A DNA stretch of 64,000 bases, taken from the NCBI GenBank assembly GCA_026225395.1, contig JAMFSR010000001.1, positions 62,001 through 126,000 on the forward strand, given 5' to 3'. Position numbers and translations under genes: made by a program. How positions within the stretch are numbered: the stretch's first letter is position 1; each line of letters opens with the position of its first letter. The notes under the pieces are model-generated. The model had not been told where the DNA came from, made no database searches, and saw only the letters and a list, made by a program, of their open reading frames with translations. Below are positions 9,328 to 17,768 of the stretch, in pieces. This DNA comes from Granulicella sapmiensis (GTDB lineage Bacteria > Acidobacteriota > Terriglobia > Terriglobales > Acidobacteriaceae).

Positions 9328-9549
9328 ATGCGCTCAGATCTCATTTTTGGAGCACTCACACACGTGAACAATCGCTACAAGCTTTGTCAGCTCGCTTCGA
9401 AAGCGACTCGCAAGCTGCACAAGCCGAACACGCGGCTGCAGGACACCACCAATGAAGTGCTGGACCGTTTCAAGGACACCGTTCCGATGGATGTAACGAC
9501 CGAAGCTGAACTGATCAGTACGCCGGTTGCAGAACGCCGCGCGGCCTAG
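9328..9549 (+). CDS. rpoZ: RNA polymerase omega subunit-like protein
   Basis: This is a 73-residue protein with the block NRYKLCQLASKATRKLH, which matches the omega core motif (NR-x-L-x-x-x-A-x-x-A-R) of RpoZ. Omega is the small subunit that helps assemble beta-prime. The short N-terminal part (MRSDLIFGALTHV) replaces the usual RVTVEDA-type start. The C-terminal 25 residues are acidic and not conserved. GGGAG sits upstream at a normal distance from the ATG. The gene is followed by rho, but a long C-rich leader separates them. The assignment rests on the short core motif only. Confidence 0.65.
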   Translation: MRSDLIFGALTHVNNRYKLCQLASKATRKLHKPNTRLQDTTNEVLDRFKDTVPMDVTTEAELISTPVAERRAA

Positions 9550-9794
9550 ATGGCGCGGCACCGGGTCGTGCAGTTATCGACCTGTGCATAAAGTTTTGGT
9601 ATTCTTTCGGCAAGCCCCCGCAACACCCCTAGTAGCCGTAGATTCCCAGATTTTCGTTTCACCTCGGCACGTTTCCTCTCTTCCTTCCGCTGCAACGCCG
9701 CTCCGAGCACACGCATCGTCCGTGGTTGCAAGCTTCCGATCTTCCTCAATCCAATCCCCTTCAACCCCCTTCCGCAAGACGAAAACCCAAAAAC
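9550..9794 (+). promoter_or_regulatory. C-rich, G-poor leader of rho (candidate rut-type autoregulatory region)
   Basis: From about 9608 to 9790 the plus strand is strongly pyrimidine-rich, with runs such as cagcccccgc-like and ttcctctcttccttcc, and few G residues. Such C>G bubbles are typical Rho-utilisation sites. In E. coli, rho is autoregulated by Rho-dependent attenuation in its leader. The same mode is inferred here from base composition and position only. Confidence 0.4.
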
Positions 9795-11069
9795 ATGACA
9801 GAACAAGTTCAAGAATTTATGACTATCTCCGAGTTAAAAGAGAAGAGCATTGCCGAACTCGGCAAGCTGGCTCGCGGGCTCGAAATTCCCGGCACCAGCG
9901 GTCTGCGCAAGCAGGACCTCATCTTCAAGATTCTCCAGGCACAGAGCGAAAAAGAAGGCCACATTTTTGCCGAGGGAGTGCTTGAAATCCTCCCCGACGG
10001 CTACGGCTTCCTGCGGTCGCCGGATTACAACTACCTGCCCGGGCCGGACGACATTTACGTTTCACCCTCGCAGATCCGCAAGTTCGACCTGAAGACCGGC
10101 GACACGATCAGCGGCAACGTCCGCTCGCCGCATGAGGGTGAGAAGTACTTTGCGCTGGTGAAGATCGAGGCGATTAACTTTGAGAGCCCCGAAGAGACGC
10201 GCAACAAGATCCTGTTCGACAACCTGACGCCGCTTTATCCGCAGGAGCGGATCAAGATGGAGACGGTTCGCGAAGGCATCGCCGGACGCGTGATGGACCT
10301 TCTTTGTCCGATCGGCAAGGGCCAGCGTGGGCTGATCGTTGCCCCGCCCCGTACCGGTAAGACCGTACTGATGCAGGCGATTGCCAACTCGATTACGGCG
10401 AACCATCCGGAGATCGTGCTGATCGTTCTGCTGATCGACGAGCGCCCGGAAGAAGTGACCGACATGCAGCGTTCGGTGAAGGGTGAGGTCATCTCCTCGA
10501 CCTTTGACGAGCCGGCGGCACGCCACGTACAGGTTGCGGAGATGGTGATCGAAAAGGCCAAGCGCCTGGTCGAGCACAAGCGCGATGTGGTGATCCTGCT
10601 GGATTCGATTACACGTTTGGCGCGTGCCTACAACACGATCGTTCCGCCGAGCGGCAAGGTGCTCTCGGGCGGTGTGGACTCGAATGCACTGCAGCGCCCG
10701 AAGCGGTTCTTCGGTGCGGCTCGCAATATCGAAGAGGGTGGATCGCTGACCATCATTGCTTCGGCGCTGATCGATACGGGATCGCGTATGGACGAAGTGA
10801 TCTTTGAAGAGTTCAAGGGCACCGGCAACATGGAAGTGATTCTCGACCGCAAGCTGGTCGATAAGCGCGTGTTCCCGGCGATCGACATCCAGCGCTCCGG
10901 TACGCGTAAGGAAGAGCTGCTGATCCCGAAGGACGATTTGCAGCGTACGTGGATTCTGCGCAAGGTGCTGAATCCGCTGAGCCCGGTTGAAGCGATGGAG
11001 TTGTTGAGCGATAAGCTTGGCAAGACGCGCAACAACCAGGAGTTCCTGCACAATATGTCTTCGCTGTAA
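9795..11069 (+). CDS. rho: Transcription termination factor Rho
   Basis: This hexameric RNA-dependent ATPase/helicase terminates transcription at rut sites. The 424 residues show the N-terminal helical domain ([17 protein letters not shown]), the cold-shock RNA-binding domain with DGYGFLRSP, Walker [16 protein letters not shown], Walker [17 protein letters not shown], and the Q- and R-loop region through [20 protein letters not shown]. The length is normal (about 419 in E. coli). The start at 9795 (MTEQVQEFM) is where family similarity begins. A clear hairpin terminator follows, so transcription probably ends at 11,120. Confidence 0.97.
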   Translation: MTEQVQEFMTISELKEKSIAELGKLARGLEIPGTSGLRKQDLIFKILQAQSEKEGHIFAEGVLEILPDGYGFLRSPDYNYLPGPDDIYVSPSQIRKFDLKTGDTISGNVRSPHEGEKYFALVKIEAINFESPEETRNKILFDNLTPLYPQERIKMETVREGIAGRVMDLLCPIGKGQRGLIVAPPRTGKTVLMQAIANSITANHPEIVLIVLLIDERPEEVTDMQRSVKGEVISSTFDEPAARHVQVAEMVIEKAKRLVEHKRDVVILLDSITRLARAYNTIVPPSGKVLSGGVDSNALQRPKRFFGAARNIEEGGSLTIIASALIDTGSRMDEVIFEEFKGTGNMEVILDRKLVDKRVFPAIDIQRSGTRKEELLIPKDDLQRTWILRKVLNPLSPVEAMELLSDKLGKTRNNQEFLHNMSSL

Positions 11070-11090
11070 ACGATTCTCTGATTTGAATGG

Positions 11091-11127
11091 AAGGCGCGAC
11101 CGTGATGGTTGCGCCTTTCGCTTTGTG
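11091..11127 (+). terminator. Hairpin terminator after rho
   Basis: An 11-bp stem (11091-11101 with 11107-11117, one G-U pair) and 5-base loop GTGAT are followed by TTTCGCTTT. It lies 22 bases after the rho stop. The next stretch (11128-11189) contains a ttcccttcgggaatgac palindrome and no gene. Confidence 0.75.
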
Positions 11128-11189
11128 CGGACGCAGAGGGTCGTTAAACGCAGATTCCCTTCGGGAATGACAACAAAAAGCTACTGGGG

Positions 11190-11891
11190 CTAATAGCCGT
11201 TGGCCATGAGGTACTCGGGGGTGAGCCAACCCTCAGAGCTGGGGATGGTAGCGGGGACTGGCTGTTGTGCTTCGTAAGCTCTCTGCTTGGCGGCATACTT
11301 CGACAAGGCATCGGCTTCGAGGTTGACGGGAGAGCCGGCCATCAAGCTGTGGAGGTTGGTTGCCTTGTAGGTGTGGGGGATGATGGCGATCTCGATGCGG
11401 TTGCCGTCCACCTTGGCGACGGTGAGGCTGATGCCGTCGATGGTGATGGAGCCCTGCGAGATGATGTTAGGCAGGATGGACTCGGGCACTTCGATGGTCA
11501 TGCGCCAGTCGGTGTGTTCGATATCGGCGACCAGCGGGACCAGGGAAACCAGCTTGCCCGTGGCATCCACATGGCCCTGCACGACGTGGCCGCCCATGGG
11601 TGCGCCGGACGGCGTGGGCAACTCCAGGTTGACCAGCGAGCCCGGCTGCAGATGAGCCAGCGTGGTACGCTCCGCCGTTTCGCCTGCAATGTCGGCGGAG
11701 AAGCGGCCCGGATGTGGCTCGTCGGCGTCGTTTACGTCGATGGCCGTGAGACACACGCCGTTGACGGAGATGCTATCGCCAATCTTCCAGCGACCGGCAA
11801 GCGCGGGCGCCGCAATCGTGAGTTGGAGTGTGCCCTTGCTTGAGTCGCAGGAAAGGACGGTGCCGACGGATTCGATGAGGCCAGTGAACAT
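11190..11891 (-). CDS. ribE: Riboflavin synthase, alpha subunit
   Basis: It converts two 6,7-dimethyl-8-ribityllumazine molecules to riboflavin. The start MFTGLIESVG is diagnostic, and the two lumazine-binding repeats are visible. The first has ISVNGVCLTAIDV and NLELP; the second has GSITIDGISLTVAKV. The 233 residues are slightly longer than the usual 210-220, with an extra C-terminal tail. AGGGTA on the plus strand (11898-11903), which reads TACCCT on the coding strand, sits 6 bases from the start and no SD is present. The gene may therefore have its own leaderless transcript as well as read-through from ribD across the heptad repeat. Confidence 0.95.
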   Translation of the reverse strand: MFTGLIESVGTVLSCDSSKGTLQLTIAAPALAGRWKIGDSISVNGVCLTAIDVNDADEPHPGRFSADIAGETAERTTLAHLQPGSLVNLELPTPSGAPMGGHVVQGHVDATGKLVSLVPLVADIEHTDWRMTIEVPESILPNIISQGSITIDGISLTVAKVDGNRIEIAIIPHTYKATNLHSLMAGSPVNLEADALSKYAAKQRAYEAQQPVPATIPSSEGWLTPEYLMANGY

Positions 11892-11911
11892 AAAGACAGG
11901 GTACAGGTTTT

Positions 11912-11949
11912 GGGGGTTGGGGGTTGGGGGTTGGGGGTTGGGGGTTGGG
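11912..11949. repeat. Heptameric (GGGGGTT)5 tandem repeat between ribD and ribE
   Basis: Five perfect GGGGGTT units (11912-11946) are followed by GGG, ending exactly at the ribD stop codon (11950-11952). With six G-runs of three to five, the plus (non-coding) strand could form a G-quadruplex; the mRNA carries the C-rich version. Confidence 0.85.
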
Positions 11950-13113
11950 CTAGATGTTGCTCCAGGGGTTGTGGAGGTAGCCGGTGATGCGGATGTCTTC
12001 GGAGGTACCGTGGGGGAAGGTGGTACGCTCCGTTTGTTGGAGTTGCTGTTGGAGGACGTAGGGTGAGGTGACGCCTTGCGCGAACGGGATCGCGTCGATG
12101 CCTAGTTCGGATTCGGAGTAGTAGAAGACTAGCTTGTCGACGAGGTTGGCGTGGAGGAAGCTGCCGTTGAGGGCGGAGCCGGCTTCGAGCAGGAGGCTGC
12201 GGATGTTTTCTTGATGCAAGACTGTGAGGATCTCGCCTGGGTCGAGGTGCTTTGAGTCCGAGATAAGTCTGTGGACCTCGATGCCATGCGCACGCAACGC
12301 TGCTTCACGCTCGGGAGAAGCGTGAGAGGCACAGAAGATCAGGATATCGTTTGCGGCTGAGGCAACGAGCTTTGAATCGAGCGGCGTGCGGAGATTGCTA
12401 TCGAGGACGATGCGTAGCAAAGGGCGGCGACGGGCTTGGCCGGTGCGATCGGCGAGGGTGGGGTCGTCCGCGAGGATGGTGCCGATGCCGGTGACGATGG
12501 CGTCGGCGGCGTGACGGAGATGCTGGACGTCGGCGCGGGCGGCTTCGCCGGTAAGCCAGTGGGGCGCAGTGGCGGTGCGTGAGGCAGGCGCGGGTGCGAG
12601 CATGCCATCGACCGAGAGCGCGGCCTTGAGGGTGACGAAAGGGCGGCCGTGCTGGATGGAGAAGGCGAAGGCGTCGTTGAGGCGGCGAGCTTTTTGTCCG
12701 GGTACGGAAGAGGGATCGGCGATGAGGACTTCGACGCCTGAGGCGAGGAGCTTTGCGATGCCCTTGCCGCTTACGAGGGGATTGGGGTCGACCGTAGCGA
12801 CGACGCAGCGGGCGATGCCGGCGGCTGCGAGTGCGTCCGCGCAGGGGCCGGTGCGGCCGTGATGTGAGCAGGGTTCGAGGGTGACGTAGGCGGTTGCGCC
12901 ATGGACGGATTCTCCGCGAGACGCGGCTTGTTTGAGAGCGATGATTTCGGCGTGGTCAAACTGGTCGTAGTGGTGGGCGCCTTCGCCGAGGATGGTTTGC
13001 CCGCGGGCGATGACGCAGCCGACGGTGGGATTGGGCGAAGCGAGGCCGACGGCCTGGGTGGCGAGATCTAGCGCACGCGATAAGAGAGGTTCGTCGGACG
13101 GCAGGAGACACAT
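11950..13113 (-). CDS. ribD: Bifunctional riboflavin deaminase/reductase RibD
   Basis: It catalyses the second and third steps of riboflavin synthesis: deamination of diaminohydroxy-phosphoribosylaminopyrimidine and reduction of the ribose. The N-terminal deaminase domain has the zinc motifs HAEI and PCSHHGRTGPC. The C-terminal reductase domain (about 150-387) begins VTLKAALSVDGMLA. The 387 residues are normal. TATTCT is 8 bases before the ATG and there is no SD. A small open frame (13068-13286) overlaps the 5' end and has a strong SD, so translational coupling is possible. No FMN riboswitch was seen upstream. Confidence 0.95.
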   Translation of the reverse strand: MCLLPSDEPLLSRALDLATQAVGLASPNPTVGCVIARGQTILGEGAHHYDQFDHAEIIALKQAASRGESVHGATAYVTLEPCSHHGRTGPCADALAAAGIARCVVATVDPNPLVSGKGIAKLLASGVEVLIADPSSVPGQKARRLNDAFAFSIQHGRPFVTLKAALSVDGMLAPAPASRTATAPHWLTGEAARADVQHLRHAADAIVTGIGTILADDPTLADRTGQARRRPLLRIVLDSNLRTPLDSKLVASAANDILIFCASHASPEREAALRAHGIEVHRLISDSKHLDPGEILTVLHQENIRSLLLEAGSALNGSFLHANLVDKLVFYYSESELGIDAIPFAQGVTSPYVLQQQLQQTERTTFPHGTSEDIRITGYLHNPWSNI

Positions 13114-13286
13114 GCAGTCTCAGAATAGCTGCTTATGTATTCCGGGTGGGCCAGTTCGTAGCGGGTGGGCGCGTAGGTGTAGACATTCGCGACCACCGGC
13201 GGTGGCACGACTTCGGCGTGGCGCGGTACATCCGAGTGGCCGAACGAGAAGACGAAGGCATAGAACATAACGAGCAGATGCCGCAT
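13068..13286 (-). CDS. Small putative exported protein overlapping ribD
   Basis: This 72-residue open frame starts MRHLLVMFYAFVFSFG, a short signal-peptide-like segment, and contains a proline/tyrosine-rich middle and two cysteines (CVSC). Its start has a perfect GGAGG 9 bases upstream, stronger than any other signal in this operon. It overlaps the first 46 bases of ribD in another frame. No family was recognised. It could be a real small secreted protein or a leader frame that couples translation into ribD. Confidence 0.45.
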   Translation of the reverse strand: MRHLLVMFYAFVFSFGHSDVPRHAEVVPPPVVANVYTYAPTRYELAHPEYISSYSETACVSCRPTNLSYRVR

Positions 13287-13421
13287 GCGGTGTTTCCTCC
13301 TTATCGGCGCTGAACGCCCAGGGACAAGGATGCGACGTCTCGTGGCACGAGGCTATCGCCCGACGGTTACTTTATCGGTCACGGACGGGGAAGGCTTTAT
13401 CCCGCTTTTGGGGCATGTGGG

Positions 13422-14405
13422 TTAGTCGAGCAGCGAGTCGACGAAGCTGGCTGGGTCGAATGGGAGGAGGTCTTCCATCTTTTCTCCCACGCCCGCGTAG
13501 AGCACGGGCAAGCCGAGCTCATGCGCGATGGCGATGACGATGCCGCCCTTGGCGGTGCCGTCGAGTTTGGTGAGGACGATGCCGGTGACGTGGGCAGCCT
13601 CGGTGAAGAGGCGAGCCTGCTGGAGGCCGTTCTGGCCCGTGGTGGCGTCCATGACGAGAAGCGTCTGGTGTGGTGCGCCGGGGATGAGTTTTTCCGCGGT
13701 GCGGCGCATCTTGTCGAGCTCCTTCATCAGGTCGGACTTGGTGTGGAGACGGCCGGCGGTATCGACGATGAGGATGTCGGTGGAGCGTGCCTTAGCTGCT
13801 GCTGCGGCGTCGTAGAGCGCGGCGGAGGGGTCGCCGCCTTGCTTGGTCTTGATGAGCGCGACGCCGGAGCGGTTCGCCCAGACTTCAAGCTGCTCGATGG
13901 CGGCGGCGCGGAAGGTATCGGCAGCGCAGAGTAGAACGCTGCGGTCCTGCGCGGAGTAGAGCGCGGCGAGTTTGCCGGTGGTGGTGGTTTTGCCGGTGCC
14001 GTTGACGCCGACCATCATGATGACTTCCGGGCCCGTTGCGGGGTGCGCGATAGGTTTGGCGACACGGTCGAGGATACGGCGAAGCTCGGCTTTGAGGAGC
14101 GACTTGAGCTCGGCGCCGTCGTTGATGCCCTGGCGCAGGGCGCGCTCGCGCAGGTGAGTGATGATCTCGATCGTGGTGAGGGAGCCGATATCGGAGGCGA
14201 GAAGGACGAGCTCGAGGTCGTCGAGTGAGGCGTCATCCACTTCGCGTGTAAGCGCGACGACCGAGCTGATGGATTCGGAAAGGGTTTCGCGAGTGCGCGC
14301 GACCGCTTTCTTCATGCGGTCGAAGAAGCCACGGGATTCGGTTTGAGGATCTGCGGTGGGCGCTTCGGGTTCTTTGTCGCGCTTGCCAAAAAGTGAAAAA
14401 GCCAT
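13422..14405 (-). CDS. ftsY: Signal recognition particle receptor FtsY
   Basis: It is the SRP receptor GTPase that docks ribosome-nascent chain complexes at the membrane. The 327 residues show the NG domain with G1 GVNGTGKTTTTGKLA, the insertion box with CAADTFRAAAIEQL, G3 DTAGRLH and G4 TKLDGTAKGG. The acidic A domain is reduced to about 25 residues, as in many non-enteric bacteria. It is the last gene of the thiolase-methyltransferase-ftsY cluster, 28 bases after the methyltransferase. TAAACT lies 8 bases before the ATG, so an additional leaderless start is possible. Confidence 0.96.
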   Translation of the reverse strand: MAFSLFGKRDKEPEAPTADPQTESRGFFDRMKKAVARTRETLSESISSVVALTREVDDASLDDLELVLLASDIGSLTTIEIITHLRERALRQGINDGAELKSLLKAELRRILDRVAKPIAHPATGPEVIMMVGVNGTGKTTTTGKLAALYSAQDRSVLLCAADTFRAAAIEQLEVWANRSGVALIKTKQGGDPSAALYDAAAAAKARSTDILIVDTAGRLHTKSDLMKELDKMRRTAEKLIPGAPHQTLLVMDATTGQNGLQQARLFTEAAHVTGIVLTKLDGTAKGGIVIAIAHELGLPVLYAGVGEKMEDLLPFDPASFVDSLLD

Positions 14406-14433
14406 CGCTCTTTAGTTTAGCGGAGCGATGCCG

Positions 14434-15210
14434 TTAGTGCGGGATGAGCGCTTCGCTCAGACGGCCGGCGGAGATCCAGCAAGTGGTCTGGACGGTGAGG
14501 ATGCCGTTGTGCGAGAACCGCTCGAAGTGCGTACGCAAGCCGGCTTCGAAGACTTCAAACGTCGGAGAGCCGCGGCGTGGAACGATGGAAAGCGATTGGG
14601 TGAAGCCCTGCAGGGTCTCCCAATCGAGCTGCTGCTCGCCGGGGATTTCCGCCTGATGCAGGTCGGCGAACAGGTCTTCCAGCCGGTCATGCACGCGGTA
14701 GGTGGCGCGGGCGTAGGTGTGGTCGTTGCCGCGCTCGACGAGGAGGCGCTCGAAGTCGCGCGCCTGCTCGGTGTCGGCGTCTGTTCTTCCGGCTGAGACG
14801 AGCGCAACCCAACCGCCTGGCTTGAGGATGCGGCGAAACTCCGCGAGGGCGAGCTGGGTCTCGAACCAATGGAAGGCTCGTCCAGCGGCGACCATCTCGA
14901 CCGAGGCATCCGCGAGGGTGGTCGCTTCTGCGGTTGCGTCGATCACTTCAAGCTGCGGCCAGCGAGGTTTCATTCGCTCGCAGGCAATGCGCATCTCTTC
15001 GTTGGGCTCGATGGCGATGACAGGGTTGCCGTTTTCGAGGAAGACTTCGGCGAGCATGCCGGTGCCTGCGCCGACGTCTGCGATGGTCCACTGCGGTTGC
15101 AAGCCGCACCAATCTTTCAAGCGTGTGAGTACCTCAGCCGCGGGATAGCGCTCGCGAAAGCGCTCGTACGCCTCTGCCTTGCCTGTAAACCGCTGCGTGT
15201 TGTCGGCCAT
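14434..15210 (-). CDS. Class I SAM-dependent methyltransferase
   Basis: This 258-residue protein has the Methyltransf_11 pattern: motif I TIADVGAGTGMLAEVF, acidic loop IAIEPNEEMR, and motif around AGRAFHWFE. The N-terminal TQRFTGKAEAYERFRERYP is typical of small-molecule methyltransferases related to UbiE-like enzymes. It starts 5 bases after the thiolase stop and is followed by ftsY. The substrate is unknown. Confidence 0.85.
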   Translation of the reverse strand: MADNTQRFTGKAEAYERFRERYPAAEVLTRLKDWCGLQPQWTIADVGAGTGMLAEVFLENGNPVIAIEPNEEMRIACERMKPRWPQLEVIDATAEATTLADASVEMVAAGRAFHWFETQLALAEFRRILKPGGWVALVSAGRTDADTEQARDFERLLVERGNDHTYARATYRVHDRLEDLFADLHQAEIPGEQQLDWETLQGFTQSLSIVPRRGSPTFEVFEAGLRTHFERFSHNGILTVQTTCWISAGRLSEALIPH

Positions 15211-15215
15211 CCTGA

Positions 15216-16400
15216 CTAGGATGCACTACGCTCTACCGCGAGCGCCACTGAGTTGCCGCCGCCGAGACAGAGCGCGGCTACGCCCTTCTTCGCGTTGCGG
15301 CGTTGCATTTCGTGCAGCAGCGTTACCAGCACGCGTGCGCCGCTGGCTCCGATGGGATGCCCGATGGCGACAGCGCCGCCGTTGACGTTTACGCGCGTGG
15401 CGTCGAGGCCGAGCTCCTTCATCACGCCAAGCGCCTGTACGCTGAAGGCTTCGTTCAACTCGAAGAGGTCGACCTCGTCGATGGACCAGCCTGCACGTTG
15501 CAGCACCTTTGTTACTCCAGTAACTGGAGCGAGCATCACCCATTTGGGTGCGACGCCGCTGGTTGCCTGCGCCTTGATGGTCGCCATAGGATGCAGGCCG
15601 AGCTCTTTGGCTTTCGCTGCGGACATCACCACCAGCGCCGCGGCTGCATCGTTTACACCCGGAGCATTGCCGGCAGTCACGGTGCCCTCCTTTTTGAAAG
15701 CCGGCTTCAGGGCAGCGAGCGCTTCGAGCGAGGCCTCCTCGCGCACGCTTTCGTCGTGCGTGACCATCACGCTTCCCTTCTTCGACTTCACTTCGACTGG
15801 AACAACTTCGGCGGTGAACCTTCCTTCGCGCCATGCGGCAGCGGCCTTGCGGTGAGATTCGAGCGCGTACGCATCCTGTTGCTCGCGCGTGATGGAGTGC
15901 TTCTCGGCGACGAGTTCGCCAGTCATGCCCATGTGGAAGTCTTCGCAGGCGCACCAGAGGCCGTCGCGCACCATCGAGTCCACGACGGCTCCATCGCCCA
16001 TACGATAGCCTTTGCGTCCGCCGGGGAGCAGATACGGTGCGTTCGACATCGACTCCATGCCGCCAGCGACGATGATCTCCGCTTCACCATGCGCGATGGC
16101 CTGCGCTGCCAGCGCGACTGCTTTCAAGCCTGAGCCGCACACCATGTTGATGGTGAGAGCGCTTACGGTATCCGCAAGGCCACCGCGCAACGCCGCTTGT
16201 CGCGCTGGGTTTTGGCCGAGGCCCGCGGGCAGGACGCAGCCCATGATGCATTCGTCGACATCGGCGCTGTTGATTCCAGCGCGTTCTACAGCGGCGCGCA
16301 CAACGAATGCGCCAAGCTCTACGGCAGAGAGTTCCGACAACGCGCCCTGAAATTTTCCGACCGGCGTACGCACGGCACTGATGATCACGACATCCCGCAT
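15216..16400 (-). CDS. Acetyl-CoA C-acetyltransferase (thiolase II)
   Basis: It condenses two acetyl-CoA, or cleaves 3-ketoacyl-CoA, in the cytoplasm. The 394 residues have the nucleophilic Cys in [11 protein letters not shown], the [12 protein letters not shown] block, the His of [11 protein letters not shown], and the second Cys in [13 protein letters not shown]. The start at 16400 ([15 protein letters not shown]) is preferred because GGAG lies 9 bases upstream and the family begins there; an upstream ATG adds eight residues without support. It heads the cluster with the methyltransferase and ftsY. The 16401-16612 gap should hold its promoter, but no clear -35/-10 pair was found on the minus strand. 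Confidence 0.95.
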   Translation of the reverse strand: MRDVVIISAVRTPVGKFQGALSELSAVELGAFVVRAAVERAGINSADVDECIMGCVLPAGLGQNPARQAALRGGLADTVSALTINMVCGSGLKAVALAAQAIAHGEAEIIVAGGMESMSNAPYLLPGGRKGYRMGDGAVVDSMVRDGLWCACEDFHMGMTGELVAEKHSITREQQDAYALESHRKAAAAWREGRFTAEVVPVEVKSKKGSVMVTHDESVREEASLEALAALKPAFKKEGTVTAGNAPGVNDAAAALVVMSAAKAKELGLHPMATIKAQATSGVAPKWVMLAPVTGVTKVLQRAGWSIDEVDLFELNEAFSVQALGVMKELGLDATRVNVNGGAVAIGHPIGASGARVLVTLLHEMQRRNAKKGVAALCLGGGNSVALAVERSAS

Positions 16401-16612
16401 GATGACTGTCTCCATCCTGTACATCTATATTGCATGCTCGATGGATGCAGCATCGAACGTCGAAGTATACGTCCGCGAACTGACACTTAGCGAAGTGCGG
16501 CGGCGTTGACGATGCAACTTTGGCGTCATCGCTTTCGCACCTCGAGCAGTGCAACGCGCCTCCGCGATGAAACTGCGGCGAAATAAATCGTCTCCTACGC
16601 ATCACTTTTTTC

Positions 16613-16641
16613 TTGACTCTGGCCGTCACAAAATCTATACC
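16613..16641 (+). promoter_or_regulatory. Strong sigma70-type promoter driving a candidate small RNA
   Basis: TTGACT (16613-16618), a 17-base spacer and TATACC (16636-16641) form the best consensus promoter in the window. The predicted start is near 16648. Confidence 0.65.
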
Positions 16642-16647
16642 TTCGTT

Positions 16648-16793
16648 AGTCGCATCACACGCGTGATTGCGGCGCTCGATGAGCTTCACCGAAGCAACAT
16701 CGAATGGGAGCGCAGGCAAACGCAACCAGGCAAAGCAACAAACTAAGGCAACACACTCAGGGAACGCGATACAGAGCGTTCCCTGAGGTGTTT
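16648..16793 (+). ncRNA. Candidate small RNA or rsmE leader with intrinsic terminator
   Basis: The interval is bounded by a consensus promoter (16613-16641) and a strong hairpin terminator (16753-16793), giving a transcript of about 145 bases. It is A/G-rich and contains repeated GGCAAA/GCAACA words. An ATG at 16679 opens a 35-codon frame (MSFTEATSNGSAGKRNQAKQ...) that runs through the hairpin and has no SD, so translation is doubtful. It could be a trans-acting sRNA or an attenuated leader of rsmE, which starts 89 bases after the terminator. Confidence 0.5.
16753..16793 (+). terminator. Hairpin terminator of the small RNA
   Basis: A perfect 12-bp stem (16756-16767 with 16776-16787) with an 8-base loop is extended by ACA/TGT pairing and followed by TTTAACAA. 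Confidence 0.75.
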
Positions 16794-16881
16794 AACAACC
16801 AATGTTCATGCGGGTTTTATTGCTTCCTGCAACATCGTGTGTGTTCGCATTGTGATGTATGACGAAGTATTCTTAAGCCTT

Positions 16882-17592
16882 ATGACACGACGACGCTTCA
16901 TCGCCGACACCTTTACTGATACCACCGCATCGCTCACCGGCAACCAGGCTTCGCACCTCGCGCGCGTGCTTCGCGCACAGCCGGGACAAATTTTTGACGT
17001 AGTTTCGGACGGGTTTTTGCACCGCGCGGAAATCCTTTCGGTCAACGATCGCGAGGTCGTCTTCGCGCTGTATGAGGAGCTTGAGGCCGATGCGGCGCTG
17101 CCGGTGCATCTGCTGCTTGCGGTGTTCAAGTTCGATCATCTGGAGTGGGGCATCGAGAAAGCGACCGAGCTTGGCGCCGCGCGCATTACGCCGGTGCTCG
17201 CTCGACGTACGGAGAAGCATCTCGCGCAAGCGGCTGCGAAGCGAGTCGAACGCTGGCGGCGTATTGCACTTGAGTCTTCCAAGCAATCGCGGCGAACGGA
17301 CGTGCCTACGATCGACGAGCCGCAAGCGCTGAAGGATGCGCTACAGCTTGTTACTGCAGCGACGAAGCTGTTGCTTGCAGAGACCGAACAGGAGAATACG
17401 ATCGGCGCCGCGATTGAGGAATCGAGTCGCGAGAGCCTTGCGCTGGCGATCGGACCGGAGGGTGGATGGACGGCCGATGAGATGCAGTTGTTTACGGAGA
17501 GTGGGTGGAAGCATGTCACGCTGGGGCCGCGGATTCTTCGCGCGGAAACGGCAGCGATTGCGGGGCTGGCGATTTGTTCGGCGTTGTTGTAG
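16882..17592 (+). CDS. rsmE: 16S rRNA m3U1498 methyltransferase RsmE
   Basis: It methylates N3 of U1498 in 16S rRNA using SAM through a SPOUT (trefoil-knot) fold. The 236 residues show the N-terminal PUA-like domain (LTGNQASHLARVLRAQPG) and the knot signatures AIGPEGGWTADE and LGPRILRAETAAIAGL. The start at 16882 (MTRRRFIAD) fits the family. TATTCT lies 8 bases upstream with no SD. It converges with dnaJ across a palindromic terminator. Confidence 0.93.
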   Translation: MTRRRFIADTFTDTTASLTGNQASHLARVLRAQPGQIFDVVSDGFLHRAEILSVNDREVVFALYEELEADAALPVHLLLAVFKFDHLEWGIEKATELGAARITPVLARRTEKHLAQAAAKRVERWRRIALESSKQSRRTDVPTIDEPQALKDALQLVTAATKLLLAETEQENTIGAAIEESSRESLALAIGPEGGWTADEMQLFTESGWKHVTLGPRILRAETAAIAGLAICSALL

Positions 17593-17618
17593 GTCGATAT
17601 CACCTCAGAAGAAGGCCC

Positions 17619-17670
17619 AGGGCTAAAGCCCTTTCGTTCGCGAGTCTTATCCGTGGGGCTAAAGCCCCAC
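17619..17670. repeat. REP-like pair of GGGCTAAAGCCC palindromes
   Basis: AGGGCTAAAGCCCTT (17619-17633) and GTGGGGCTAAAGCCCCAC (17653-17670) are two near-perfect palindromes with the same core, separated by 19 bases. The core resembles the ggctgaagcc palindromes of the element at 910-1039. It sits between convergent rsmE and dnaJ. Confidence 0.6.
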
Positions 17671-17686
17671 ACTAATCCGAGAAGCA

Positions 17687-17716
17687 AAAGCGGCAGCCAC
17701 ATGTGGCTGCCGCTTT
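17687..17716. terminator. Bidirectional terminator between rsmE and dnaJ
   Basis: This is a perfect 30-base palindrome (AAAGCGGCAGCCACAT and its complement) with A/T tracts at both ends, so it can serve both convergent transcripts. Confidence 0.8.
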
Positions 17717-17732
17717 CTCTAGAGCCTGTTTT

Positions 17733-17767
17733 CTCTACACTCTATTGTCTATCCTCTACACTCTGCC
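17733..17767. repeat. Degenerate heptameric tandem repeat at the dnaJ stop codon
   Basis: Units are ctctaca, ctctatt, gtctatc, ctctaca, ctctgcc. The array ends one base before the dnaJ stop codon (17769-17771). Confidence 0.7.
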
Positions 17768-17768
17768 T

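Noticed and set aside
8889..9371. A 160-codon minus-strand open frame across the rpoZ upstream region
   Set aside because: It has no family, no SD and atypical composition, and it overlaps the start of the omega-like gene. The region is better seen as non-coding.
13114..13421. A possible FMN riboswitch upstream of ribD
   Set aside because: None of the conserved RFN-element segments were found. The region contains the small frame at 13068-13286 and otherwise no recognisable structure.
16549..16746. A 65-codon frame ending just before the small RNA terminator
   Set aside because: The -35 and -10 boxes lie inside it and it has no SD, so the predicted transcript does not contain its start.
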